64,000 nt of DNA from Odobenus rosmarus divergens (GCF_000321225.1 NW_004450330.1:4192660-4256659); one strand, 5' to 3'; shown: positions 23,701-36,214, counted from the stretch's first letter. Program-made: numbers and translations. Notes: a model not told the origin generated them from the letters alone.

Positions 23701-26111
23701 GTTAGAATCAGTATCAACAGTAAAATTTCCTATAGGGAGGCCAATGAAAGAGATTGAGAGAAGTTTCACCTCTTAAGATAGCAACACTTAAATTATAAAT
23801 TTTATCTTCCTGACAAATAATACCTGCTTTCAAATTATTTTTTTCTATATATGGGACATGTAATTTAATTCACTCTACTTTGTCCCATATATAAAGAACT
23901 ATCTTTCTGCTTAACTCTGGAATGCCCTTAGAATTTTGAGAAAATAGTATTTGTAAAGTCTAGAGTAATGGAGCTCCTGCTGATTCCTGACCATCCCACC
24001 GGGACATGGAGGGAACTGTAGGAGTGAAGGTAACTGAGAATATATAGAAGGGAAAGTTCCGGACTAAGTTGTTCTATTTTAAAGATGTATGTTTCTAGGA
24101 GTCAAACCATAGGCGAAGATCATGAATTCCAGAGAAGTTTCTACAGTGGCAGCTGAAACAAGCAGCAGAATTAACTGCCAAATATTTTGTTGTTTCTCAA
24201 GCACTTTTATTTCTGCTATCTCAGAACAAAAATCATTCTGTGGATAATATCATCTCTATTCTCAATTATTTGGGCTGGTAAAACAAGCAATCAACCAGTT
24301 TAACTGAAGAGTCATCTTCATGTATCTGGACGTCTCCTATGTATTGATTAGAGCCAGAAAGTTTGTATGATTTTTGTTCTCAGTCCGAAACTTGCCTTGT
24401 GAAATCTCCCAGAATAGAAGAGTTAGCATTTTCCATCTAATCAAAGTTCCCTCCCCTTAAAGGGTCAGCTGCTGACAGAGTCAGGGGAATTCCTTGGCAA
24501 CTGTAATTCTGATGGGTTATTTGTAAGTTAATCAACAATACATAAGGTCCCCTATCTTTGCCATGAAAAGCACAATTCTAATGAGTCTCCTTCCATGGGA
24601 CCTGTGGCTTACTTTGTTTTCTGGTATATGTGATGGATAGGCACCATCTCTATGTCTTTCTATTTGCACCTCACTGTTAATAGAGACAGACAGGGAGCGA
24701 GCCTGGGTTAGGATTATTAATCACAAAGTTTCTGAAATGCTGCAGTGGACTTGGCAGCACAGCCATGACCTCTTTTTCATAATGCCCTAACTAATCACAT
24801 AATGACATTGTATATGAAACACACTAAGTATATCGAGTAGATATCAGCAGAGGCAGGAGGCACTAGGTCATTTTCAAAAAGACTAATGCTTGAGTGAGAG
24901 TTATACTGTGTTTGGCTGGGAAACATGAGTGTAGTGGGTTGGGCAAAGAGCTGAATTTTGCTCAGGCTCTAAGCTGGGAGGAGGAACCAGATGAGCATCT
25001 CAGAAAAATGACAGCTTGAGTTTACTTTGAAGATGTTTACAAGAGATTCCCTTACCAACTCAGAAACAAAAGTCCAAATTTGCTCTTCTCTGTCTGGCTC
25101 AATAGAGAATCATATGATAGGGGCATGAAACATATAGACTAGAAAGAGGGAAAGTGATTTCAGAAATGCTGTACAGCCGCCTAGATACCCATGAAAGAAT
25201 AGGGGTATATAACTAATTCAGCGCGCTGCTTCAAACGTTGAGATTGCACAAATGGTAAATCCAGCACTTCTTGGAAGGTTAATATCACTTGAAAATATAT
25301 TAGGCATAACTAGTATTGTGGGCTTAAGTGTGTAATTATTTCAGTGATCCACATCTTGGTAATATCCCAGATAAATTTTGTATAAGGTAACTGCTCTTAT
25401 AGTATCAAGTTTCTAATTCCAAATCTTGCTCTAACTATTTTAAGTATTTAAAGATAGAGGAGAAATATATGTATATGAGAATGATCCCTAACAAGAATCC
25501 CTACATGGAGAAAATCTAACTATATATAACCAAAATTACCGAAAATATTATGCAAAATATGTGTTTATTTTATTTTGTATAATGAACCCCTAGTAGTAAT
25601 GAATCTAGTAAAAGCTATTTCTATTGTTTTGAAAATAATATATATGTAATATAATGAGAGAAGCTACAGTAAATTATAAAGAATTGAAAAATGACCAATA
25701 AGTTTGCCACCTGAGGAAACCACTATGTATACATTAGCATTTTTCCTTGCAGTAGTTTCTCTGTGTGTTTCATAGTTTTGAAGAAAAAGACTGTGCTGGT
25801 TATGTAATAGAATAGGAAGAAATGAAATGATATCCATATATGGCAATATGGATAGTTCTCAGGAACACACTCTTGATATCAAAACACAAAACAAGTTGCA
25901 GAACTCTATATATTATAATATAACACTAGGATGCCATTTACAAATGTAAAACACCTATAAGAAAAATATATAGCATGTTTACATATGCATGTTTATGGAT
26001 ACATATACATATATATAAAGTGTGTACATATAAAGTGATATAATAGAAATTACTAAATTATTTCCTTTATAAAATAATTTTTATAAATTTTACACAGCTT
26101 CATTATCCCTC
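20789..26111. other. Repeat-poor stretch without a recognisable gene
   Basis: At about 5.3 kb this is the longest interval in the window where I recognise no SINE, L1 or other repeat. No reading frame looks like a conserved protein. The part at about 23350-25250 is less AT-rich than its surroundings. It is a reasonable place to look for conserved non-coding elements, but the sequence alone does not prove any. Confidence 0.45.
23130..23146 (+). other. Compact G-quadruplex motif
   Basis: GGGGGTGGGAGGGAGGG: four G-tracts of at least three, separated by single-nucleotide loops. Short loops are known to favour a stable parallel quadruplex. It stands alone in AT-rich, repeat-poor DNA. No promoter or gene was seen beside it. 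Confidence 0.85.
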
Positions 26112-26123
26112 TCTTTATCTTTT

Positions 26124-26316
26124 TTTTAAAGATTTTATTTATTTATTTGACAGAGAGAGACACAGTGAGAGAGGGAACATGAGCAGGGGGAGTGGGAGAG
26201 GGAGAAACAGGCTTCCTGTGGAGCAGGGAGCCTGATGTGGGGCTCAAACCCAGGACCCTAGGATCATGACCTGAGCTGAAGGCATATGCTTAACGACTGA
26301 GCCACCCAGGTGCCCC
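26124..26316 (-). mobile_element. CAN-SINE, minus strand
   Basis: Reads as the reverse complement: AAAGATTTTATTTATTTATT tail, GGATCATGACCTGAGC body and GAGCCACCCAGGTGCCCC head. A 12-bp duplication, tctttatctttt, lies at 26112-26123 and 26326-26337, with about nine extra bases between head and right copy. Confidence 0.94.
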
Positions 26317-26337
26317 ATCTCTCTGTCTTTATCTTTT

Positions 26338-27948
26338 AAAAAGCTAACGAACATTTACTTGTGGTATCTAGCTCTTGCGTGTCTCTGAGCTTTATCGCCA
26401 ACTAGGGGAATTGTGTGTTGGGACAAATGAGGTGCCAGCAGAGTTCTAGTGAGGGTCCCTAAAAGGAGAGTCACAGAGTAAAAAGTTAATACGCCTTTCA
26501 TTCCCTTTTGCCTACTACTACCAAACTCATACTAAACCCAGGCACCTTAATAACTTCTCAGAAAAATAATGATAATATGTATTTTTATTTGTTGAATTCA
26601 TTCTGGAGAAGAAGGTAGAAGTAAAAGATAGGATGGTTTGAGGTGTAAGGGCTGCATTCTCATATGAAATTAAATTTTCTTTTTCTTATCATTTCACTTC
26701 ATTTGAACATAATTTCCCTGTTATGCTTCCCTTTTCTTATTTTCTTCTCCCATCTCTTATTTTCTTCCTTCTCTGCTTTACTGTCTTTTTCAGATGTCCC
26801 AGAGTTTGGGAGGAAAAAAAATGTTAAGAATGATCTGGGGCAGTGGAATGAAAAATTGGAGAAACATGCCCTTTTACTTTACAGTTTGAGAATAGCTGTG
26901 AATGTTAAATAAAATTTTAAGTAATAAAAAGAAAAAAGAAGAAATCTACAACCAATAACTTTGCTAGAAATAAATCACAGATATGATAAATGGGACTCCG
27001 AAGGAAATTGTCAGAAAATTGGTTTTTTTTTTACACGTATGATTAGTAGGACCATTGTATAAATTCACTGATTCTTTCCAAAAAGAAATGAAAGCCATTT
27101 AAAAGGTATAGGGCCTTATCTTCTAATACAAAGAACTACTCAGGTCTTTCCATAATAAAATGACATTTCACCCATTTTCTCCGTCCTTTCATTTTTTTCA
27201 AAGCAGCTGGAAGAACAAAAATTAAAATTAAAGCAAAAAGGTTTTCTAAAGGCTTGTCAGGTGAAATTTCATTGAAGGAGGCAGCTAGCTACGTATGTTT
27301 CCATTTCAAGGAGTGTGTCAAATGTCAGGAAAACTTTCGAATCCTGAAACAAAAGTACAAGTTTTTTCACATAAGTTGTCCTGATTAGTATAAAATCATT
27401 CAGGCAAAATATAATAGTTCTAATTTACATAATTTAGTTGAAAAACTGAAATATTTCCAGGCAGATTACCTGCCTATTTGTTCCCTTTTAGAAAGCAATC
27501 CTCAAATTTGGTAGTGAATCAAAATCAGACTAGCAATGGAGAGATGCTTCTTGTGTGCCCCTGCTCTATTGGGTTCCATGATACAAAGTTCTTTGGAAGG
27601 GAAACTAAAAGCAAAATTTGGCTTGCCTTTCCGAAGGTATGTTGTATGTATTCTTTGATGAACTATATTTACGTAGTTATCAAGTTATAAAATTATAGAA
27701 CTGGAGGTGTATTTAGCAACAAGTCTAATGTCTCTAAAGCAGTATTCATGGGAAGAAAACCCTTCTGTGTCTATTATAATTAACCCAGCACACTAAATGT
27801 TTTATTATTGCAATTTTGCCAAAAGCAAACGACTGAGAAAATAAATTTTACTAAAAGGTAAGAAATTTAAATATAAGGAATATCAAGGTGTTAGTTTTCT
27901 TTTTGCATTCCAAATCCAGCTCAATAAATTGACCCTAGACATCTATTA
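26338..27948. other. Unassigned AT-rich DNA
   Basis: No gene, exon-like signal or confident repeat in about 1.6 kb. Confidence 0.5.
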
Positions 27949-27963
27949 AAGATATATCTTTTT

Positions 27964-28142
27964 GGGGTGCCTGGGTGGCTCAGTCATGATCCCGGGGTCC
28001 TGGGATCGAGCCCTGCATTGGGCTCCCTGCTCAATGGGGAGTTTGCTTCTCCCTCTCCCACTCCCCCTGCTTGTGTTCCCTCTCTTGCTGTCTCTCTCTG
28101 TCAAATAAATAAATAAAAATCTTTAAAAAAAAAAAAAAGATA
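27964..28142 (+). mobile_element. CAN-SINE tandem pair, copy 1
   Basis: Head GGGGTGCCTGGGTGGCTCAG followed at once by TCATGATCCCGGGGTCCTGG, so the segment between the two GGCTCAG motifs is deleted. The tail ends in a run of 14 A and the heptamer aaagata. The left flank aaagatatatctttt (27949-27963) begins with the same heptamer. The next copy starts at 28143 with period 179. Confidence 0.93.
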
Positions 28143-28328
28143 GGGGCACCTGGGTGGCTCAGTCATGATCCCGGGGTCCTGGGATCGAGCCCTGCATTGG
28201 GCTCCCTGCTCAATGGGGAGTTTGCTTCTCCCTCTCCCACTCCCCCTGCTTGTGTTCCCTCTCTCGCTGTCTCTCTCTCTTACTGTCAAATAAATAAATA
28301 AATAAAAATCTTAAGAATAAAAAAAAAT
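28143..28328 (+). mobile_element. CAN-SINE tandem pair, copy 2
   Basis: Nearly identical to copy 1 (about 120 bp without a difference from CCTGGGTGG to CCCTCTCT), with the same internal deletion and the same unusual CTCAATGGGGAGTTTGC stretch. Differences are CA for TG in the head and a changed tail with one more AAAT unit. The right flank aaaaatgtatctttttt resembles the left flank of copy 1, so the pair sits inside one imperfect outer duplication. Confidence 0.93.
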
Positions 28329-28340
28329 GTATCTTTTTTT

Positions 28341-29518
28341 GGAACAATTTTTTTATATCTGATAATGAAAAATAAAGGTTAAAGGGCTGTTTCAATCTTT
28401 GCAGTTTTTAGTACTCCATATTTAAAATTGTTTTAATTACCTTCTATTGATATGATGTGAGTATAATATATATAGAACACAGTTGTTTTGCTACTGGCAT
28501 TTAATCAAAAAGAGCAAGAAAAAATGTAGCAATATCACATATAGATATGGTATATGTATATGTGTCCTTTTATCACTCCACATTCACTTCAAATATTTAT
28601 ACTCACAAAACTATTTCTTGGCATCCAGTAAAATCTTTCTCTTAATCCATCCTGTTCTGACTTAATCAATCATTCATGGAATGGATGCTGCCATACTTTG
28701 TGAAAATCCATGTTTCCTCCCTTCCTCAGAAATAATTTTATTATTTTCCTCTCACAGGCCAGCTTAATGAAGCTGGCTTACATACATCTCTCAGGAATGG
28801 AGTGTAGGTGGAATCTTGTAAATCTGAAGTATCATCAGTTGGTAACTCCCTTTCTCATTCATGGAGGTTCTGTTCTTTATGTATTCCTAAATGCAAAGAG
28901 AAATATTCAGTGATAATGGTAACCTAAAGAATATTAGTGATGTCTTTTCAGGCGTGTGTTTAGTGATTTTCTTTATTTCCCTGCTTTCTCTCCTCAGATC
29001 TATCTAAAAATGAAGCATGACATTGTTCACAGTCTCCTTAAGATCCTTTCTTCTTTTTTATTCATAAAACTTCCTGTTTTGTTTTTTCCTCATATTTATC
29101 TGACAGTTCCTTCACAATTTCGTGCTTGACTCATTTCCTAGAACTACACCTTAATGGGCAGTGCAGTTCTTAGGAGACCACACAAGGTCCCTTCTTATTT
29201 CAGTCATCTGGACAATGTAAATTCAATTAGCTAAAAAATACAGGGGACTAGTTATCTTCTTAGATTATATTCATCCCACAAACTCCAAAATTGTAACTGA
29301 ATATTCTGCTAGACATGTCTGCTTAGAAATCACTTAGGCACTTACAAATTTTTTAAAATGAAATCAAATCTTTGTGTGCAAGACTTACCTCTCAACAGAG
29401 GTGTAGACTACTTTGTTTTTATACAAAGCCTGCGCTTGCTTTTTCCAGGCACATAGCTAGATTATATTTCCCATTGGATGTAATCATATGTCTGTGCAAT
29501 AACTAAATAAATGTTATT
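28341..29518. other. Unassigned non-coding stretch
   Basis: No gene or clear repeat. Short frames only. Confidence 0.5.
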
Positions 29519-29529
29519 AAAAGTGATGG

Positions 29530-29671
29530 TAAGGGCACCTGGGTGGCTCAGTTGGTTAAGCCTCTGACTCTTGACTTCAACTCAGGTCATGATCTCAAGA
29601 TTGTGAGTTCAAGCCTGGAGTCAGGCTCTACACTCAGTGAGGAGTCTGCTTTTTTCTTTCTCTCTCTCCCT

Positions 29672-29720
<49 letters not shown>

Positions 29721-29792
29721 CTCCCTCCCTCCCTCTGCCCCTCCCCATGCTCATGCGCATGCTCTCTCTAAAATAAATAAATCTTTAAAAAA
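29530..29792 (+). mobile_element. Older CAN-SINE with expanded (CT)n
   Basis: Head GGGCACCTGGGTGGCTCAGT with the CTCTTGACTTCAACTCAGGT module of the older class. The CT-rich body contains an expanded CT microsatellite at about 29677-29717. An 11-bp duplication, aaaagtgatgg, lies at 29519-29529 and 29793-29803. Confidence 0.94.
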
Positions 29793-29928
29793 AAAAGTGA
29801 TGGGAGCTAAGATCTGTACCATCCACATAAACCCTCCTCATGAGTAATCTTTTATTCCCTCTGTTTACCTTTCTGCTAGTTGATTGGAGAGGACCTACAA
29901 GCACCTAGGTGGTTGAACTTGAAATTCT

Positions 29929-30130
29929 TTTTTTTTTTTTTTAAGATTTATTTATTAGAGAGAGCACATGAGCAGAGGGAGGGGCAGAGAGAGATGGAGC
30001 TAAGCAGACTCCCCACAGAGTTGGGGCCCTGATGCTGGGCCCAATTCAGGACTCGAGCCCTGGACCTGAGACCAGGACCTAGCTGAAACCAAGAGTTAGA
30101 TGCTTAACCTACTGAACCACCCAGGCACCC
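29929..30130 (-). mobile_element. Older CAN-SINE, minus strand
   Basis: Reverse-complement layout: T-run and AAGATTTATTTATT tail at left, and head ACTGAACCACCCAGGCACCC at right. Flanks are ttgaacttgaaattct (29913-29928) and ttgaactcgaaattct (30131-30146), a 16-bp duplication with one mismatch. Confidence 0.95.
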
Positions 30131-30429
30131 TTGAACTCGAAATTCTAAATGGCCACAGGGAATGCCCCTCACCCAGGATACTCACATTGAATTGAGGTGT
30201 AAACTAGAAATAATACATGTATTGTGTTTAGCCACTATGAAATCAGCATTTATCTATTACATTAACTAGTGTTATTTACATTACCTCAAGACTCTTACTT
30301 TCCCTGAAAATAAATTCCATGTGCTCAAGCATATAATATAAAGCCCTTTGCTATCTAATTCCTGATTACTTTTTCCATCTCAATTTTTGCCTCCTGAAAA
30401 CCTACTCCCTAAACAGAATATATAACCCC

Positions 30430-30705
30430 TCTTCATCCTGCATGTGTCCATAGTGCCTTTAGGATGGAACCAAGATGTCACTTCCTTGAGCTTTCATTCC
30501 TCTTGCAAATCTAAGCCAAATGGCCTTTGGGGGAATCTTATAGTATGGGGCACATACCCCTGTCTTAGTCTGATAGTCTGCTTTAATCTCCTATTAGTCT
30601 ACACATTTCTTGAGAGCAAGGGCTACCTTCCCCATTATTAAATATCTAATACTTAGCATAATACCTGGGATAAAGATGATATATAGTATTGCTTATTGAA
30701 AAAAA
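30430..30705 (+). repeat. L2 LINE 3' end
   Basis: The right half matches the L2 terminus: ACACATTTCTTGAGAGCAAG, AATACTTAGCATAATACCTG and ATAGTATTGCTTATTGAA. The left half is more degraded. Confidence 0.65.
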
Positions 30706-30834
30706 TAATTAAGTTAGAATATAAAATTATAGGTGGACAAATTAATTAAATGATTAAATATAACTCAAAATGTGATGAGTCAGACACTAGGATCTACTTA
30801 TAGTTGTAGTATAATGGTAGTATAACTCCTAAAC

Positions 30835-31010
30835 TAGAGTTCCAATCTTGACTCTAATACTTACCAGGAATGTTAAAATATTCTAAGCCATAGTTTCTTC
30901 CTAGTAAAGCGGAGCTGGTATTACCAAACTCATTGCCTCCTTGAAGATCGAATATTAAGATATAACTATGTGTGGTAGATGATTAATTGAAGGTAGCTAT
31001 CACCACTGTT
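30835..31010 (+). repeat. MIR SINE fragment
   Basis: Resembles MIR: TAGAGTTCCAATCTTGACTC, 'aatacttaccaggaatgtt', then CATAGTTTCTTCCTAGTAAA and 'gtagatgattaattgaaggtagctatcacc'. It is diverged. Confidence 0.6.
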
Positions 31011-31230
31011 AACATGTACTCGGTCACTAAAACTTAGGTGATTTGATACAGACAAATGAGATATAGAAGCATTATGTATATATATTGGTAAAAACACTTG
31101 AGAGGAAGGTAGGGATCTCATTTTATCTGTTACCAGGTATACAGAAACAACAACAGATGTGAAGTAATAAGTATAACCCTTAAACTTTTGAGGTCCCAAT
31201 TTTACTATTATTAATAATATTTAATAACTT

Positions 31231-31422
31231 GGGGCACCTGAGTGACTCAGTTGTTAAGCATCTGCCTCCGGCTCAGGTCATGATCCCAGGGTCCTGGGAT
31301 CGTGCCCTGCATCGGGCTCCCTGCTCAGTGGGAAGCCTGCTTCTCCCTCTTCCACTCTCCCTGCTTGTTTTCCCTCTCTCGCTGTCTCTCTCTCTCAAAT
31401 AAATAAATAAAATCTTCAAAAA
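31231..31422 (+). mobile_element. CAN-SINE, full length
   Basis: Head GGGGCACCTGAGTGACTCAG, body CATGATCCCAGGGTCCTGGG and tail AATAAATAAAATCTTC. A perfect 18-bp duplication, aataatatttaataactt, lies at 31213-31230 and 31423-31440. Confidence 0.96.
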
Positions 31423-31454
31423 AATAATATTTAATAACTTAAGTATTAAGTACT

Positions 31455-32110
31455 TACTGGATATGCTATGTATCAGTCACTGTGTTAGGTTTTGAGGGCA
31501 ATGTGTTACATAAGATAGACAAATTCCTGACAGTAAAGGTCTTAGGTAACTGATAGGGGATAGAGACAAGTAAACATAACAGATTGTCATAAGTGCCATG
31601 GAGAGCAAGCACAGGAGATCCCATGGAAGGGGTCTCTTCACCTATACTTGAGAGATTATTTTCAAGAAGGTTAGGGCATGTAAGCCAAGACATTGAGAAT
31701 CAGTAACCTGATATTATACAATAACCAATATCATGGTCCCAAATGATACTGGATGGTGATCAGGAAGGACCATTTCAGTTGTAAGGTGCATCATGAGAAA
31801 ACACAGAAAAGAGACATGGTAAAGAAAACACAAAAAGATAAATCTGGGCAGCAGCAGTCATGCTAGGCTAGTGTGGAAACAAGCCAGCAGAAGTAGGCGA
31901 GCTTGTAAGCCATTTTATGGATCATATGAAATATTTGATGCTTCAAATAGCTGACACATTCAGATGGCTGTTTTTTAAAAAATCATCCTGCAAAGAACGG
32001 GTTGGAGTCAGGTAATCTTGGGAAGCAAGACCAGTCAGGAAGCACCTGAAGTAATAATTAAGGAGAGAGACAGTGGTGGCCTAAGTTTCAGTAATAATTT
32101 TGGGAACAGA
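31455..32110 (-). repeat. Probable L2-like LINE remnant
   Basis: The path 'tgctatgtatcagtcactgtgttaggttttgagg', then 'attgtcataagtgccatggagagcaa', 'gggcagcagcagtcatg' and CAAGACCAGTCAGGAAGCAC follows an ancient LINE (L2/CR1 type) read in reverse, as remembered. Divergence is high and the family is uncertain. Confidence 0.4.
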
Positions 32111-32281
32111 GAGGTACTATTAACGTATAATTTTTAAAATGTTACAACATGACTTTCATACTAATGAAGAAGGAACTCGGGAAAGATTTTTATTCACTTA
32201 ATTGATGGAAAAGCATCAAGATGATAAAGCAAGCGCAAAAAAAAAAAAAACATTTTGAGGAATTGGCTATTTATAGACATT

Positions 32282-32497
32282 TTATTTTATTTTATTATTT
32301 ATTTTTTAAAGATTTTATTTATTTATTTGACAGAAGAGAGTTATAGCGAGAGAGGGAACACAACCAGGGAAAGTGGGAGAGGAAGAAGCAGGCTTCCCGC
32401 CGAACAGGGAGCCCGATGCGGGGCTCAATCCCAGGACCCTGGGATCATGACCTGAGTCAATGGCAGACGCTTAACTACTGAGCCACCCAGGCACCCC
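32282..32497 (-). mobile_element. CAN-SINE, minus strand
   Basis: Reverse-complement layout with an expanded TTTTA-rich tail at 32282-32305, body GACCCTGGGATCATGACC and head GAGCCACCCAGGCACCCC. Duplication tatagacatt lies at 32272-32281 and 32498-32507. Confidence 0.94.
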
Positions 32498-32507
32498 TAT
32501 AGACATT

Positions 32508-33539
32508 ATTTTAAAAAGAGGAATGCAAAAATCAGATTCAGGTGAGATGCAAAATCAGTTAATGCCTGACAGGGTTAAGAAACCACAACTTTTGTCATCT
32601 CTTTTTTTTCCAGACAGGTATCTTCAAGTTACACAGTTTCATTGTGTCCAGGCTTCAAACGCAGGCACTTTCTCCTAGATAATTGCCGTGGTTAAGCTTG
32701 TTAAAAAATGCCCCCTACATAACATTGAAAGTTCATGCCATTCTTTTGTCCAAGTTTTGGATATATTTTCTATAGTACACAAATATTTTAGATACTCTTT
32801 AGGAATAGTGTGGATAAAAATGGTAATTAATTGGATGTTAGGGTCATAGAGCTAGAGATTAAAAATATTAAGCAGGCTTCAGTGTTGAACAACTAATTGG
32901 ATGGATGAAAGTCCTTCATTCACACAGAGAACACAGAAGGTGGAATAAGTATTTTTTGGGGGAAGAGTGTACTGGTTTGGGAAAGGAGAGAGGAATAAGA
33001 AAACATAAGTTAAGAAGAAAGCTTCCTTCTCTCTCTCTCAAAGTGTTCATATAAGTGTTATATGTGTTTAAAAGTCTCTGTATTCTGTAAAGCAAGATAA
33101 TGTGGAATGCAGTATTGATTGTTCTTAGCTTATCTAGAAATAAAGATTTTGTCATTTAGGTTTGTAAGGGCATCAGAATTAACATGTACAGTATTCGTAT
33201 CTTTTTAACTGTATGATTTGTAGTGGTAAAATTGGAGAGTTTTTCTTTGTTCTCTATTACCCATCACTTTATCTATTGTCATCATTATTTGCCTGATAAT
33301 TGTCACCATACATAGCAGCAACACACATTTTTAAGGCACTTACATGTTTTTATTATCCTGCTTTCCCTCAAACATGCAAACAAGTATGAACTAGCAACTG
33401 TTCTCAATGGATTTTAAGTTATGATCTAAGTTAAAGATACATAAAGATGATCTTTACAAGGAACCTTACCAGGAACACATCTTTTTCTCCTCAATATCTA
33501 GCAATGTATCTGAGATATGCAACAGGAGATCAAAAATGT
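32508..33539. other. Unassigned non-coding stretch
   Basis: No gene or clear repeat recognised in about 1 kb. Confidence 0.5.
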
Positions 33540-34082
33540 TGTTGAATTATGGAAATAATTCCATCCAGACAGTAGAATATCACTCAGCACTAGAAAGAAA
33601 GGAGCTATCAAGCTATGAAAAGAAATGGGGGATTTGTAAATGCATTTACTGAGAGAAAGAAGCCAATCCAAAAAGGCCACATACTATATCATTCCAAATA
33701 TGTGACAAAGGCAAAGTTGGAGACACTAAAAAGACCACTGGTTAATAGTGAGTGGGAGAGGGAGAAGGATGATTAGGTAGGGCACAGATGATTTTTAGGG
33801 CAGTGAAAATACTCTGTATGATATTATAATGATGGATTACACATTTGTCCCAATCCACAGATGTATAACTCCATTAATGAATCCCAAAGTAAACTTTGAG
33901 TGATTATGATGTGTCACTGTAGGTTCATTGGTTGTAATGCCTGTATCCCTCTGGTGGGAGATGTCGATAAATGGGGGATGCTATGCATGTGCGGGGGCAG
34001 AGAGTAAATGAAATATCTCTGTACCTTCCCTTCAATTTTGCAAGGAACCTAAACATGCTCTAAAAAATTAAGTCTTTTTTAA
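33540..34082 (+). mobile_element. Old L1 3' end
   Basis: Follows the L1M path: AGTAGAATATCACTCAGCAC, 'ccaaaaaggccacatactatat', 'ggttcattggttgtaatg', 'tggtgggagatgtcgataa' and the terminus AACATGCTCTAAAAAATTAAG. Only the end of ORF2 and the 3' UTR are present, diverged and with no open frame. Confidence 0.8.
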
Positions 34083-35924
34083 GTCACAAATATTTAGAAA
34101 ATATTTAGGAAATAAAGCTCAAAAATCTTTTGGAATGAATGGATCAATAGATGAGTGAATGACTAAAGGAAGGATTCCCTTCAAGCTATGTTGTCAAAGA
34201 CCTTGACAGTCTGTTCATGGAGTTTATTTGATAGAAATTCTATATGTGAAAGCAAATAAGGGAACTAATCAATTGCTATAAAAAGGAAAATTAACTTGAC
34301 AGCAATGTCAACAACGGAGTAGAGGAGAGTAGGCTTGGAAGCAGACAATCCAAGTTAGAAGACTTATGCAATTATCCATGAATTATTGTGTTTTCTCTTG
34401 CCACATAAAGTTGGTTGGGCATGATAATTAAGTTATCTTTGCTGACGGCAGTTTCAGTCAGTAAGATGAAGATTCCATGACTTTTCAGTTAAAATATTTG
34501 AGAGAAATTAATGTGACCTAAAGCTTATCTTCATCATATAAAGGGTATTATTGTAGGTAAGTAAAATTCTGGAATCTAGTAGTTCTAGTATGAAGTAAGC
34601 AGGGATTTAATTTCAAAGTATATATTTGCATAGTGTTTGTTCAATTATCTTTTTTTGAACTTTAGGATATTAAAGTAAACCATTGTTTAAACAAAATTTT
34701 GTCCTAGCTTCAGTGAACACAAAGATAATGGCAGAGTAATTTGACAAATAGATTGGAGTTATAAAGCAATCTAAAACCATTTTTAAGAATTGGATGAGCC
34801 AAGTGTAATTGATTCTTCTATGTGAGCAGCGTATTGAAGAGGAACCCACCAGCAATCAAACACTCCGTTCTTTTCCAAATTAACCTTAATGAGAAAAGAA
34901 AAATCATAATTTGCTCAGTGGAAAAACGCTGGAACAGAAATTAGTTCACATGAGAGTAAAGTGCTTTCTGTCTTTGATTTGTTCTGAGGGAACTTATTCA
35001 AGACACTTAATAGCTAGTCTCTAATTAAATATGTGGGGGGGGTGAAAGAGAGATTTTTTACATGTATTCTTGTAAAATTATCATGATGGGAAGTTTATAT
35101 ATGTCATACTTGGTTTTCTTAGTGATTTTTAGTTAAACATTTAAGCTAATCCTGTTGAAAAACATCATTACATAGAATTAAAATATCTCTTTTCTTTATT
35201 GCAGAAATATGCCTTCCTTCCCTTTCTCACTCTCCATATCCTACTCTTTCCTATCAAACATACTTAGAAATCATGTGTACCTACAGATTACATTGCGAAA
35301 TTTAGAATGTGAAAATGATTAGAATTAGAAAGTACCATTTAGTGAGCAAACATGCACAGAGTACTAATTCAATATTGCAGGGAAATTTTTTAAAGAGAAG
35401 AAAATTCTAGTCAAGAGGTTCTTTGCTGTACTTGCATATAATTTTTGACAAGTGAGAGTAGAGTCATCTCCTGCCAACAGGACATGGGCTTTATCCAATG
35501 GTATTTAGACAGGTTTGTACCAGTTTGCGACAGCTTATTGTGCTCATCAATCCCCAGCCCCACATGATGTTTTCACTAATCTGAAATCACCTGCAGTAGG
35601 AGTATTTTCATTAAAGAAATCAGCAAACACTGCACATCAGCACTTCCTCCTACCCCCATGTTGTTTTTCAGCCTTTACCAGCACATCACTGATGTTCTTT
35701 TGGTTTAATAACAACCATCCAACCACCCCTCTTATCCAAGCTCCACTAAGATTAATGAATGAATTTAAGATCGTACATTGTGGCTATCGAAGGGGAAATT
35801 TCCTCATGAGCACAGTAAACTATGTTGGTGGCCTCCAAACTTTTGGAACATGCATTCTCCCTAATGTATGTGTATTTGTTTAATTATCATTTGGTGAATA
35901 TATATGCACTGCTCTATTAATAAA
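34083..35924. other. Unassigned stretch with a 122-codon chance frame
   Basis: No repeat recognised. Positions 35515-35883 hold an open plus-strand frame of 122 codons, the longest here outside repeats and the gap. The region is less AT-rich than its neighbours. The product matches no family I recognise and its start sits in no visible gene context. I treat it as non-coding. Confidence 0.4.
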
Positions 35925-36045
35925 TTATTTTTCTATTATGTTCAGTTAGCCAACATACAGTACATCATTAGTTTTTGATGTAGTGTTCAATGATTCATTA
36001 GTTGTGTATAACACCCAGTGCTCATCACAACATGTGCCCTCCTTT
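35925..36045 (-). mobile_element. L1 3'-end fragment
   Basis: Reverse complement of the carnivore L1 terminus: ACAGTACATCATTAGTTTTT, GATGTAGTGTTCAATGATTC, then AACACCCAGTGCTCATCAC. About 120 bp, moderately diverged. Confidence 0.87.
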
Positions 36046-36214
36046 ATTTATTGCAGTCAAAGGAGTAAAAACAAGGATGTATAAGAATGTATCAAAATAT
36101 AACAAGTAACATTTGGAATTAATAACTTTATTTTTATGTATTAACTTTATAAAATCTTTGGGCCTTTACTATAGTTGTTGATATAAAATGAACAAACCTT
36201 TTAGAATTTTTTAA

